This document shows, in pieces, positions 8,421-17,763 of a stretch of DNA of 33,726 nt (positions are counted from its first letter, which is position 1; each line of letters starts with the position of its first letter). The notes below the pieces were generated by a model. That model was not told where the DNA came from. It saw only the letters and a program-made list of their open reading frames with translations, and did not search any database. The translations under genes were made by a program, and so were the position numbers. The stretch comes from Candidatus Bathyarchaeota archaeon RBG_16_48_13 (lineage in GTDB: Archaea; Thermoproteota; Bathyarchaeia; RBG-16-48-13), in assembly GCA_001775995.1 (NCBI GenBank), contig MEZH01000007.1, positions 9,725-43,450 of the forward strand, given 5' to 3'.

Positions 8421-9494
8421 TCAGCGCTCTCTTTCTCCTTCGATGAATTCCTCCACCCACCTCTTGGCGATATCATATGGTAGCTGTTGGGGTGGATGCT
8501 TGAAGGCGAACGCGGATATGCTCAGCAGTGGCCCCTTTATTTCCCTGTCAAGCGCGATCTTGGTGGCCCTGACGGCATCGATGACTATACCAGCACTGTT
8601 CGGGGAGTCGATCACGTCCAGCTTGGCATCTATGATTACGGGGGTGTTGCCGAAGTATCTTCCCTTTATGTTGATGTAGCAGATCTTCTTGTTCTCCAGG
8701 AAATCTACGTAGTCGCTCGGACCTATCCTCAGCGGTATAGGATATGGAACCATGGCCCTGACGGCACTGGTCTTGCTCTCTCTCTTTGACACCAGCCGTT
8801 CCTCCTCTATCATGTTCAGGAAGTCGGTATCGCCGCCAATGTTCAGCTGGTAGCTCTCCTCCACCTTGACCCCTCGGTCAACCAAGAGCTTGACCATGGT
8901 CTTGTGGAGCACGGTTGCGCCTATCTGGCTCATGACGTCGTCGCCGGCGACCGGCAGTCCTGCTCTGTCGAACTTCTTCTGCCAGGCGGGTATGGAGGCT
9001 ATGAATGACGGCATACAGTTGACTAACGCGCAGCCGGCCTCGATGGCGCGGGTAGCGTACCACTTTGTGGCCGCCTCGCTGCCGACGGGCAGGTAATTGA
9101 CCAATAGCTCCGCTCCTGAGTCCTTCAAGACCTTGGATACGTCGACAGGCTCCTGCGACTTGTCCACCTTGACGACTGGCTTCAGGTATTTGCCCAAGCC
9201 GTCCATTACCGGACCCTTCTTGACCTCAACACCGAGGAGGGGCACGGAGCTGTACTTGACGGTGTTGTTGGGCGAAGTGAATATCGCCTCTCCAAGGTCC
9301 TTCCCGACCTTGTCAGCGTTCACGTCGAATGCCGCCACGAACTCCAAGTCCCTGGGTCGGTATCCGCCGAAGTTGGCTCTGAGCAGTCCGGGAACGAACT
9401 CCTCCTCACTCGCGTTCCGATAATATTGGGCGCCCTGGATCAGGGCAGAAGCGCAGTTGCCCACGCCGACCAGAGCGATCTTTATCTTGGCCAC
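8421..9494 (-). CDS. ino1: Inositol-1-phosphate synthase
   Basis: KIKIALVGVGNCASALIQG...VNYLPVGSEAATKWYATRAIEAGCALVNCMPSFIAS...PVAGDDVMSQIGATVLHKTM...NIGGDTDFLNM. The GTG at 9494 is preferred over the track start at 9692. Confidence 0.93.
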   Translation of the reverse strand: MAKIKIALVGVGNCASALIQGAQYYRNASEEEFVPGLLRANFGGYRPRDLEFVAAFDVNADKVGKDLGEAIFTSPNNTVKYSSVPLLGVEVKKGPVMDGLGKYLKPVVKVDKSQEPVDVSKVLKDSGAELLVNYLPVGSEAATKWYATRAIEAGCALVNCMPSFIASIPAWQKKFDRAGLPVAGDDVMSQIGATVLHKTMVKLLVDRGVKVEESYQLNIGGDTDFLNMIEEERLVSKRESKTSAVRAMVPYPIPLRIGPSDYVDFLENKKICYINIKGRYFGNTPVIIDAKLDVIDSPNSAGIVIDAVRATKIALDREIKGPLLSISAFAFKHPPQQLPYDIAKRWVEEFIEGERER

Positions 9495-9509
9495 TGAAAT
9501 TGCCCCCAG

Positions 9510-9529
9510 TATTTTATGGTCATAAAATA
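9510..9529. promoter_or_regulatory. Perfect inverted repeat TATTTTATG-GT-CATAAAATA, candidate operator upstream of ino1
   Basis: 9-bp perfect arms, 2-bp centre, 16-35 nt upstream of the ino1 start. Confidence 0.6.
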
Positions 9530-9630
9530 GTTTGGAGCCTATTAAAAACCTTACCGCCGAGCAAAAAGAGGAAAACGCACATACCTTAAATAAAGAACAT
9601 CTAGACAATGCATATGCTATTGGGTGATTC

Positions 9631-10548
9631 GTGATGCAGAAGACAGAGAAGATATGGATGAACGGCAAGATGGTCAAGTGGGACGACGCCAAAGTCCACG
9701 TACTAACCCACGCGCTGCATTATGGAACAGGCTTCTTCGAGGGCATCCGATGCTACAACACAGTCAACGGACCCGCTATTTTCAGGCTGGAAGAACACGT
9801 CAAGAGGTTCTTCAGAACCGCAAAGATTTACGACATGAAGATCCCCTTCACTCAAGCCCAGCTGATGAATGAGATCAAAGGTGTTGTTAAGGCCAACGGG
9901 CTGAAGGAGTGCTACATTCGCCCTGTGGGTTATTATGGCTACGGAGAAATGGGACTCGATGTCAGCAACAACCTGGTAGAGGTGGCCATAGCTGCCTGGC
10001 CCTGGGGAGCCCTTCTGGGCGACGAGGCGTTGAAGAAAGGGGTCAGGTGCAAGATCTCTTCATGGGCCAGGATAGACTCCAGGTCGATGCCCGCACTAGC
10101 AAAATCCGCCGCCAATTACGCCAACGCGGTCCTCGCCAAGATGGAAGTCACGAAACTGGGCTTCGACGAAGCGATCCTGCTAAACATATACGGTCAACTG
10201 ACAGAAGGCCCCGGCGAGAACGTCTTCATAGTTAGCGACGGCACAATTGCAACCCCGCCTTTGAGCGCGGGAATCCTAGAGGGGATCACAAGGGACTCAG
10301 TGATGACAATCGCCAAAGATCAGAAGATGCCTCTGGTTGAAAAGAACGTGATGAGGGAAGAACTCTACACCTGCGACGAAGCGTTCTTCGCTGGCACTGC
10401 GGTCGAGATAACTCCTATACGGGAGATTGACGGCCGCGTCATAGGGAGAGGTACCAGAGGGCCGGTCACCGAGAAGCTGCAGAGACTCTTCTTCGACGTG
10501 GTCAAGGGTAAGAACACCAAGTATCGGGCGTGGCTTGACCCCGTCTAG
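9631..10548 (+). CDS. ilvE: Branched-chain amino acid aminotransferase
   Basis: EKIWMNGKMVKWDDAKVHVLTHALHYGTGFFEGIRCYNT...AILLNIYGQLTEGPGENVFIV...DEAFFAGTAVEITPIREIDGR. Confidence 0.96.
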   Translation: MMQKTEKIWMNGKMVKWDDAKVHVLTHALHYGTGFFEGIRCYNTVNGPAIFRLEEHVKRFFRTAKIYDMKIPFTQAQLMNEIKGVVKANGLKECYIRPVGYYGYGEMGLDVSNNLVEVAIAAWPWGALLGDEALKKGVRCKISSWARIDSRSMPALAKSAANYANAVLAKMEVTKLGFDEAILLNIYGQLTEGPGENVFIVSDGTIATPPLSAGILEGITRDSVMTIAKDQKMPLVEKNVMREELYTCDEAFFAGTAVEITPIREIDGRVIGRGTRGPVTEKLQRLFFDVVKGKNTKYRAWLDPV

Positions 10549-12020
10549 GCAGTGATTTCCCCTTTTTTCCATCCCTTTATCGGTGTTCCGAACTTCTTTT
10601 CCACCTCAGGCCGGTGGATCGTGTTCATTGTGCAGAAGGGGATGATCCTGCCGTCCGGTACGGCGTAGTGGATGCAGCACCGCTCAACCCTCTCGAGGTC
10701 GAAGTTGTATCCGTCCATGAAGTGCATGCATCCTATCAAGACCATCTTCCTCATGAGTTTGCCCAGCGAGTTATAGGAGCCCTCCTTGAAGACGCCCCCC
10801 ATTAGGTTCTGCAGAAGGGTGAAGTCAACGTGTCTCAGGGCGGCCATCATCTTGAGTTTGGCGCGCGTCTTGGAGCCCTTCGCTGCAAGATCGTAGACCC
10901 CCTCCATCGAGTGCATGAATTTGACCACGTCGGCGTGCCGAGTTATCGGGGTGAGTTTGTCCCCTTCGGCAAATATGAAGGTGGCCGAGCCACAGTGCTG
11001 ATGGGCCGTGAACTCCGGGTAGCGCTTGTCCTTCAAGGCACCAACGGCTCTTGAGACCGGCAATACCACGGGTATGGGGTAGAAGTCCGACACCTTGATC
11101 TGCCCGCCGGTCTGCGCCTCGCAGAGCTTCCAGAAATCTGGGACGGTGATCCTCATCTTCTTCTGCTTCGCCCTGTCTATGCGTCCGGTTATGGAGACGG
11201 GCTGGAAGTTGACCCCCCTGACAACATCCGAGTTGGCAGCGGCAAACCTTATTATGTCGCCTATCTGGCCGTCGTTCACTCCACGGACGAGGGTTGGGAC
11301 CAGCACAACGCTGTCGCATCCAACCTTCCGGGCGTTCTCAATCGCTTTCATCTTCACCGGAAGGAGATCGAGGCCTCGTGCCTCTATGTACGGTTCGGGC
11401 GTCAGTCCATCGAACTGGAGGTAGAATGTGCTCGCCCCAGCATCAATGAGTCCTTTCAAGTACTCGGGGTCCTTTGAGATCCTGATGCCGTTTGTGTTGA
11501 CCTCGATGTGGTCGAACCCCACCCCTTTCGCCATCCGGATCAGCTCCGGAAGGTCCTCTCGGACCGTGGGCTCCCCTCCGGAAAACTGCAGGGCTGTAGC
11601 CGGGACCGGCAGGTTTCCCCTAAGGTTGATCAGCATCTCCTTGATCTGTGCCTGAGTTGGCTCATAGAGGTAACCCGTGGCGCCCGCGTGGGCGAAGCAT
11701 ATCGGGCAAGCTAGGTTACACCTGTTCGTCACGTCTATAATGGATAATACGGTGTGAGACTTGTGATTGGGACATATGCCGCAGTCCATCGGACACCCCA
11801 AGTTCTTGGCGGTCCGAGGGTTCTTCAGGCCCTCACCTATGCAGGCGTAGCTGTTGGCCCATTCCCAGAGTTCGTAGTCCGACCAGTACACATCCTCATA
11901 GTATCCGTGGTCCGGGCACGTCTTCTTGATCAGCACTTGGCCGTTTTCCTCAACCAAGTCAGCTGGGATGACCTTCAAGCATTCCGGGCATAGACTGTTC
12001 GTCTTCTTGAGGAACTTCAT
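10545..12020 (-). CDS. tes: Radical SAM protein, tetraether lipid synthase (Tes, MJ0619-type)-like
   Basis: N-terminal SLCPECLKVIPADLV...CPDHGYYEDVYWSDYELW, CPMDCGICPNHKSHTVLSIIDVTNRCNLACPICFAHAG (CxxxCxxC), GGEPT, and a C-terminal Cys-rich GCMHFMDGYNFDLERVERCCIHYAVPDGRIIPFCTMNTIHR. Confidence 0.82.
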   Translation of the reverse strand: MKFLKKTNSLCPECLKVIPADLVEENGQVLIKKTCPDHGYYEDVYWSDYELWEWANSYACIGEGLKNPRTAKNLGCPMDCGICPNHKSHTVLSIIDVTNRCNLACPICFAHAGATGYLYEPTQAQIKEMLINLRGNLPVPATALQFSGGEPTVREDLPELIRMAKGVGFDHIEVNTNGIRISKDPEYLKGLIDAGASTFYLQFDGLTPEPYIEARGLDLLPVKMKAIENARKVGCDSVVLVPTLVRGVNDGQIGDIIRFAAANSDVVRGVNFQPVSITGRIDRAKQKKMRITVPDFWKLCEAQTGGQIKVSDFYPIPVVLPVSRAVGALKDKRYPEFTAHQHCGSATFIFAEGDKLTPITRHADVVKFMHSMEGVYDLAAKGSKTRAKLKMMAALRHVDFTLLQNLMGGVFKEGSYNSLGKLMRKMVLIGCMHFMDGYNFDLERVERCCIHYAVPDGRIIPFCTMNTIHRPEVEKKFGTPIKGWKKGEITA

Positions 12021-12113
12021 CTGCGACCAACTCTCGACTGGAACGAAATGTTCTTGAGGGCGGGCGCTATAAGAATGTTTTCACACAATTCACCGTATAA
12101 GAAGGGTGATAAG

Positions 12114-12875
12114 ATGAGCTCCAGCGATAAGACCAAGAAGGCCCTGCAAAGCCTGGGTCTAACCGACTACGAAGCCCGCGCCTACTTGTCGCTCGTCGAA
12201 TTTGGCCTCCTGACGGCCAACGAGGTCAGCGGCAACTCCAACGTGCCCTACTCCAAATCCCACACCGTCCTCTCCGGCCTTGAGGCAAAAGGGTGGATAA
12301 CCGTCGAACCGGGGAGACCGGGCAGGTACAAGGCTAGACCCCCCACAGACGCTCTGGAGGCATCGAGGTCCCAGCTACTGGGCAGGATGAAGATCCAAGA
12401 GGATCAGGTCATCAGCGAATTGACCCCGCTCTACGAGGGGAGGAGCGACAGGGAGAAGCCAGACATATGGATAATAAGGGGAGAGATGAACATCCTGAGG
12501 AAGCTCAGGGAAATCACGAATAAAGCCCAAAGGGAGATAATGATCAGCTTGCCCGCCGTGTCGAAGGAGCTAGTCCAACTCCTGGGGGTGTCACTCATGA
12601 GGCTTCAAGGGTCGAGCATAAAGGTGACGGTCATGTCAACCAGAGACATGGAAGAGGACGTCAAGAGCATGGCCGCGTTTGCCAACATCAGAGTCAGGGA
12701 TAAGATGTACGGCGGTGGAGTGATAGTGGACGAGAGAGACACGATGCTATTCATCGGCGAGGAGAACAAGCCCAAGGAAATCTTCGCCATTTGGTCCGAT
12801 CACGTCGGCCTCACAAGGCTGGCCAAGGACTATTTCCAGTACATCTGGAACTCGTCAGACACGTTGAAGACTTAG
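12114..12875 (+). CDS. TrmB-family transcriptional regulator
   Basis: KALQSLGLTDYEARAYLSLVEFGLLTANEVSGNSNVPYSKSHTVLSGLEAKGWITVEPGRPGRYKARPP winged HTH plus a PLD-like TrmB sensor region. Confidence 0.9.
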   Translation: MSSSDKTKKALQSLGLTDYEARAYLSLVEFGLLTANEVSGNSNVPYSKSHTVLSGLEAKGWITVEPGRPGRYKARPPTDALEASRSQLLGRMKIQEDQVISELTPLYEGRSDREKPDIWIIRGEMNILRKLREITNKAQREIMISLPAVSKELVQLLGVSLMRLQGSSIKVTVMSTRDMEEDVKSMAAFANIRVRDKMYGGGVIVDERDTMLFIGEENKPKEIFAIWSDHVGLTRLAKDYFQYIWNSSDTLKT

Positions 12876-12897
12876 TCCATTTGGCAGGCGAAAACTG

Positions 12898-13365
12898 TTG
12901 GATAAGACAAAGAAAATCCTGATCGTATGCACCGGAAACATGTGCAGGAGCCCCATGGCCGAGGCTATCCTGAAGGAGATGTTGGCCGAGAGGGGCGAAG
13001 GCGGCCCGGAAGTCACCTCTGCCGGAACAGATGCATTGATGGGCGGAAGGGCGACCGGGCTTGCCATGGAAACGATGAGAGACGAGGGGATCGACATCAC
13101 CGGCTTCAAATCCAAGCCCGTTGACGAAATGCTGATCAGAGAAAGCGAGCTCGTGCTGACCATGACCCTCAAACAGAAGGAGGAGATTCTTTCGAGACAC
13201 CCCAACGCCAAGGGAAAGGTATTCACCCTCAAGGAATTCGCTGGGGAATGCGGAGAGCTGGATATTGAGGATCCCTACGGGCCGGATCGCGATAGGTATC
13301 GAATGTGCGTACGGGAGATTAAGGACAACCTGAGAAAAGCTCTGCCAAGACTCCTCGCTCACTGA
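12898..13365 (+). CDS. Low-molecular-weight protein tyrosine phosphatase/arsenate reductase-like
   Basis: ILIVCTGNMCRSPMAEAIL (CX5R loop) and DIEDPYGPDRDRY. Confidence 0.94.
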   Translation: MDKTKKILIVCTGNMCRSPMAEAILKEMLAERGEGGPEVTSAGTDALMGGRATGLAMETMRDEGIDITGFKSKPVDEMLIRESELVLTMTLKQKEEILSRHPNAKGKVFTLKEFAGECGELDIEDPYGPDRDRYRMCVREIKDNLRKALPRLLAH

Positions 13366-13432
13366 GAAGAGGGGAATAGCAAAACTAAAAAGAACCACTC
13401 CGATAAAAGCAGCTTCTTAACCAGTCGACGGA

Positions 13433-14617
13433 GTGGGGATCTACGTGCAGGTCGGAAAGAGGCTTCTGATGGTGATCATGTGCATATCCCACTCCATGAA
13501 CCACTCCCTTCTCCTGGTCCTCTCACCACTCCTCCTAATCGCTAGCGCGGATCTCAAGGTGACCCTGGGAACATTAAGTCAGATAGCGGCCGTAGGCATG
13601 TTCATGTACGGTGGCGGGGCCATCCTGGGCGGCGCCATATCCGACAGGGTCGGAGAGGAGAGGGCGATCATGCTGTCCATGGCCCTATCAGGGCTATCCA
13701 CGCTGCTGGTATTCCTTTTGCCGGGGGTCTACGGGATAGGCGTCGGCCTCTTCATGATAGCGACTTGGTCCAGCATCTACCACCCGACAGCCAACAGCTT
13801 CATAATCAGAGTCTACAAGGAAAAAATGGCTCAATACATGAGCTGGCATGGCGTAGGTGGAGCGCTCGGCACGATGACGGCGCCGATCATCTCCACTGCG
13901 GTTGGACTGGCTTTTGGCTGGAGATATCCATATCTCCTATTCGGCTCTTTGGCAATTGTAACCTCGCTATTCTTCTACAGGTACAGGTCCGACGTCAGTC
14001 CACCTAAGGCCAGGGCGGCTAAAACCGGTTACCTGGAGACGATCAGGATCAAAGCCTTGCGCCCCCTTTTCATCTATAGTCTCCCCAACGGCTTGATCCT
14101 GAAAGGTATCGAGTTCTTCTTTCCCACGGTGCTGGCATCGAAGGGGTTCCCAGTGGAAATAGCTGGCTTCGCCCTGTCCGGGGTCCTCATCTGCGGTGTG
14201 GTGGGCCAGATCGTGGGGGGCAGGGTGTCGGAGAGGACAGGCATGAGAGACGTCGTGGTCGCTGGATCCGCACTCACGCTCATGGGGCTTCTTCTATTTC
14301 ATCTCCTGCCTCAACCCTACGGCGCGCTGATGCTCATTCTGATGTATGGCCTTGGCTTCTACGCAACCATACCCGCCTTCAACGTGATCGCCGGCAAAGC
14401 GTCCCCAGAAGACAAGAGGGGCACGGTTTTCGGGCTCTTCTTCCTGATAAACTTCGGGATAGGCAGCATATCCACCTCATTAGGCGGAATAATCATCGAC
14501 AGGTTTGGGACAGGCTACGTCTTCATCCTTCTGGCGGGGTTCGCCGTCGCACTACTGTTGGCGGCGCTGAGAATAAAGAGGGACAAACCCGAGCGCGCGC
14601 TACGAGTTGGCAAATAG
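13433..14617 (+). CDS. MFS transporter
   Basis: About 12 hydrophobic segments; GGGAILGGAISDRVGEERAIMLSMALSG and VGQIVGGRVSERTGMRDVVVAGS loop motifs. Confidence 0.9.
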   Translation: MGIYVQVGKRLLMVIMCISHSMNHSLLLVLSPLLLIASADLKVTLGTLSQIAAVGMFMYGGGAILGGAISDRVGEERAIMLSMALSGLSTLLVFLLPGVYGIGVGLFMIATWSSIYHPTANSFIIRVYKEKMAQYMSWHGVGGALGTMTAPIISTAVGLAFGWRYPYLLFGSLAIVTSLFFYRYRSDVSPPKARAAKTGYLETIRIKALRPLFIYSLPNGLILKGIEFFFPTVLASKGFPVEIAGFALSGVLICGVVGQIVGGRVSERTGMRDVVVAGSALTLMGLLLFHLLPQPYGALMLILMYGLGFYATIPAFNVIAGKASPEDKRGTVFGLFFLINFGIGSISTSLGGIIIDRFGTGYVFILLAGFAVALLLAALRIKRDKPERALRVGK

Positions 14618-14629
14618 GAGAGAAAAGGC

Positions 14630-14815
14630 CTAGTCACGCCAGATCTTCTCCTCGCCCTTGCGTTGCTCCCAAGTTTCCCGGTCCCGCTCCTCGTGATTCT
14701 CATTCTAGCCACAACAGACTTTGGAACCAGCGTGCGGACAGTTATTTCCATCCACAGGAAATGAATGCCATTCACCTAACCCCACGGATTCAACATAGGA
14801 GAGCAAGCTAGCCAC
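14630..14815 (-). pseudogene. Small Cys/His-rich ORF interrupted by one in-frame TAG (14705-14707)
   Basis: Not in the track. From GTG 14815: MASLLSYVESVGLGEWHSFPVDGNNCPHAGSKVCCG*NENHEERDRETWEQRKGEEKIWRD*. Both halves read like protein. Confidence 0.5.
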
Positions 14816-14816
14816 T

Positions 14817-15617
14817 TCAGCCGGCTGAGCGACCTCCATCGACCATAATCGTGGCTCCGGTCACATAGGTCGATTCATCCGATGCCAAGTGAAGGACCAC
14901 GCTGGCAATCTCCTCAGGTTCAGCCACTCGTCCCAGTGGGATGCCCTGAAGGTTGCGCTTGACCATGCTGGGATCTTTGAGGACACTCTCATACATCCTA
15001 GTGCGCACCGTTCCCGGACAGACGCAGTTGGCACGAACGTTGTACGGTGCAAGGTCCAAGGACATTGCCCTAGTGAGTTGGATCACTGCGCCCTTCGACA
15101 CGGCGTACGGCAACTCGTTGGGGAGGGCTTTCACTCCCAGGAATGACGAAATGTTGATTATTGAACCGCGGCGGCTTCTGACCATCTCTTGGGCCACATA
15201 CTTCGAACAGAAAAAGACCCCATCAACGTTGACCCTCATCACCTGGGCCCAGTCATCCTCCTTCGCGCTCAGTATTGTACCGCCTGCGTAGATCGCGGAA
15301 TTATTTACCAATATGTCGATGCGACCAAACCTCGCGAGGGTTTTTTTCACCATGCGCCTCACCTGATCCACGTCGGAGACGTCGGCTTGGATGAAGGTAG
15401 CATCTCCCCCCGAACCAGCTATTTCCCGAACGGTGGACTCTCCGGTTTTCTGGGTTCGGCCAACAACCGCTACTCTCGCACCCTCCTTTGCAAATCGCAA
15501 CGACACTGCTCGCCCTATACCAGTTCCGCCACCGGTGACGATCGCCACCTCGCCGTCGAGTCTTCCAGAACCCATTTTGAGCCACTCTCGCACTACTTGA
15601 ACTATCAGTGCAGTCAT
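14817..15617 (-). CDS. Short-chain dehydrogenase/reductase
   Basis: GEVAIVTGGGTGIGRAVSLRFAKEGARVAVVGR, NNSAIYAGG, YAVSKGAVIQLTRAMSLDLAPYNVRANCVCPG. Confidence 0.94.
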   Translation of the reverse strand: MTALIVQVVREWLKMGSGRLDGEVAIVTGGGTGIGRAVSLRFAKEGARVAVVGRTQKTGESTVREIAGSGGDATFIQADVSDVDQVRRMVKKTLARFGRIDILVNNSAIYAGGTILSAKEDDWAQVMRVNVDGVFFCSKYVAQEMVRSRRGSIINISSFLGVKALPNELPYAVSKGAVIQLTRAMSLDLAPYNVRANCVCPGTVRTRMYESVLKDPSMVKRNLQGIPLGRVAEPEEIASVVLHLASDESTYVTGATIMVDGGRSAG

Positions 15618-15760
15618 ATTTAAGATCTGAAAAACCGCGACCCTATGATGGGCAACATGTTAATATATGCCGCTGACCATAGTGTGGCAGCCGCCTTAGA
15701 TTACTTGACAGTCAAAATAGTGAACCTTCGACCGTCAGGCGACTAAAAACGGAAGGGTTT

Positions 15761-16423
15761 TTGGTTTTGGCAAGAAGTTTCGTTAACAAAGGTTTGATTA
15801 ATTATCTGTCCTACATTTCCCAGAAATATGAGGTTGAGGCTATCAAGCTTTTCAACAGCCTCATTGATGCCCGAAAGAACGGGACCGCCAAAATCGGCCC
15901 CTTGGGCATTGAGTGCCGCAGTCAGACGCCCGATCACGCCATATTCATGATAACCTCTCCCGCAGGCTTCGTTGCCCAGCTCAGGGTTGAGAATGAGATG
16001 CTGAAAACCTCCCGAAAGAACGACTTCGATATGCCCGAGAATTCGCTCAGAAGAATCAGAAAGCTTGACCCGGATAGAAACAATGGGAAGGACAGGTTAT
16101 TCAAGATAAAGGATCTCCACTCAGGCATGAAGGGAGTGAAGGTCAAGGCCAGGGTCGTATCAAAGTCCACTGTCCAGAAGGTCTTCTCGCGGTACACCTA
16201 TTCGCTTCTGCATTTCGTCAGGGCCGCAATCAGCGACGACACTGGGTCCATAAGTCTGATGCTCTGGAATGACCAGACCGACAAGATCAACATCGGTGAC
16301 ACGATAGCCATCGAGAACGGCTACGTCAAGAACTTCCGGGGTGAGAAACAGCTCGGAATAGGGAAGAACGGAAAGATCATCGTCGAAGGATTGGCGCCAA
16401 TCACTTCGCTGACTACTGCTTGA
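15761..16423 (+). CDS. OB-fold nucleic-acid-binding protein (RPA/SSB-like C-terminal OB domain)
   Basis: FKIKDLHSGMKGVKVKARVVSKSTVQKVFSR...VRAAISDDTGSISLMLWNDQTDKINIGDTIAIENGYVKNFRGEKQLGIGKNGKI. Confidence 0.85.
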   Translation: MVLARSFVNKGLINYLSYISQKYEVEAIKLFNSLIDARKNGTAKIGPLGIECRSQTPDHAIFMITSPAGFVAQLRVENEMLKTSRKNDFDMPENSLRRIRKLDPDRNNGKDRLFKIKDLHSGMKGVKVKARVVSKSTVQKVFSRYTYSLLHFVRAAISDDTGSISLMLWNDQTDKINIGDTIAIENGYVKNFRGEKQLGIGKNGKIIVEGLAPITSLTTA

Positions 16424-16512
16424 TCGGCTGAGTTTTTCCAACCTCCCCTCTTCAAACATTCTGGTTCTCTTTTCTCTTTCTATTGACTGATTCCGCCCTC
16501 CTAGACCAGCCA

Positions 16513-16549
16513 TTTTTCTGCCGTACATAGCTTCGGATCAGCAGAAAAA
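16513..16549. repeat. Perfect 9-bp inverted repeat TTTTTCTGC-19nt-GCAGAAAAA
   Basis: Direct reading in the 16424-16639 intergenic region. Confidence 0.6.
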
Positions 16550-16639
16550 GCATTATTAAGATTGATTCCACATGAAATGGATATTGATCGGCTGAGATAA
16601 AGACGGTCATACCAAGAAAAACGATTCAAGGTGAATGTC

Positions 16640-17641
16640 ATGAACAGTTTCGGAATAGGCTTTACAGGGAACTTAACGGTCAAGGAGACCGTCGAGCTCA
16701 CAAAGCTAGCTGAACAGAGGGGGTTCGACTATGTATGGATAGCTGACGAGAGCCCCTCGTATCCGTTCAGAGACGCCTTCGTGAACATGACGGCCATAGC
16801 CCTGAACACCAAGAAGATAAAAATCGGATCTGCGGTCTTCGTCCCTTATTCCAGACACCCGGCGATCCTCTCAGTATTCGCCTCCACTCTGGCAGAGTTG
16901 TCGAACGACCGAGTAGCGATAGGCATTGGAAGGGGGGGCTCCATGGTGCTGAGGCCTCTTGGCATGAAAATGTGGGATAAGCCCATGGCCACGCTGAGAG
17001 AAACTCTCATAGTCATGAAGAAGTTGCTCGCAGGGGAAACGGTTGACTTCGATGGCGAGGCCATAAAGGTCAAAGGAGTGAAGTTAGCAGCTCCTCCAAA
17101 GAAGAAAGTGCCACTATACTTGGCTGCAAGAGGTCAAAAGACGCTCGAGATGGTGGGCGAGTTGGCCGACGGAGCGATGCTATCATGTCCTCCCAGATCT
17201 GAAGCGTTGAAGTATTCCCTGAAACACATCGAAGCGGGTGCTAAGGCCGCTGGCAGGAAGCTCTCAGATATAGACGTGGTGAACTATTTGCCATTCGCCG
17301 CCTCGGATAACAGAGATGAGGCCCTGGAAAGGGTCAAGACCGAAGTCGCCTTCATGGCATCAGATACACCCGACGAGGTCCATCAACTGATCGGCACCAA
17401 TATGGTGAAGATGAACGAAGTCAGAAAGGCATTGAGAGAAGGCGGGCTGGAGAAGGCGATGAAAGCTATTCCGAACGAGATTGTGGCAAACTTCTCCATC
17501 GCAGGAACACTTGACGATTGCATGAAGGCAATCTCAGAGAATTTCAAGTACGGTGCAAACCAGTTGACGGTCGCCATTGAGGGTGACAAAGAACTCGGCA
17601 TGAGACTGATGGGAGACAAGATCATACCTAAATTCAGGTAG
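16640..17641 (+). CDS. LLM-class F420-dependent oxidoreductase, methylenetetrahydromethanopterin reductase-like
   Basis: FGIGFTGNLTVKETVELTKLAEQRGFDYVWIADESPSYPFRDAFVNMTAIALNTKKIKIGSAVFVPYSRHPA. Confidence 0.9.
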   Translation: MNSFGIGFTGNLTVKETVELTKLAEQRGFDYVWIADESPSYPFRDAFVNMTAIALNTKKIKIGSAVFVPYSRHPAILSVFASTLAELSNDRVAIGIGRGGSMVLRPLGMKMWDKPMATLRETLIVMKKLLAGETVDFDGEAIKVKGVKLAAPPKKKVPLYLAARGQKTLEMVGELADGAMLSCPPRSEALKYSLKHIEAGAKAAGRKLSDIDVVNYLPFAASDNRDEALERVKTEVAFMASDTPDEVHQLIGTNMVKMNEVRKALREGGLEKAMKAIPNEIVANFSIAGTLDDCMKAISENFKYGANQLTVAIEGDKELGMRLMGDKIIPKFR

Positions 17642-17763
17642 CTCATCTCTTTTTCTCTCCTTCTTATGAATAGTCGTTTCTCAGCCAGTCGACAAGGCGT
17701 TTCTCGAATCGACAGTCATAATTAAATCTCCTCGGCGCCTATGAGTATTCGAGGCCTTTTCAA

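Noticed and set aside
12811-13398. Minus-strand ORF of 195 aa
   Set aside because: Antisense to the LMW phosphatase; no recognisable domain.
14515-14775. Minus-strand ORF of 86 aa in the track
   Set aside because: Overlaps the MFS 3' end and reads as low-quality sequence; a different frame there gives the more protein-like Cys/His ORF.
15706-15716. Palindrome TTGACAGTCAA
   Set aside because: Only 5-bp arms; expected by chance in a window this size.
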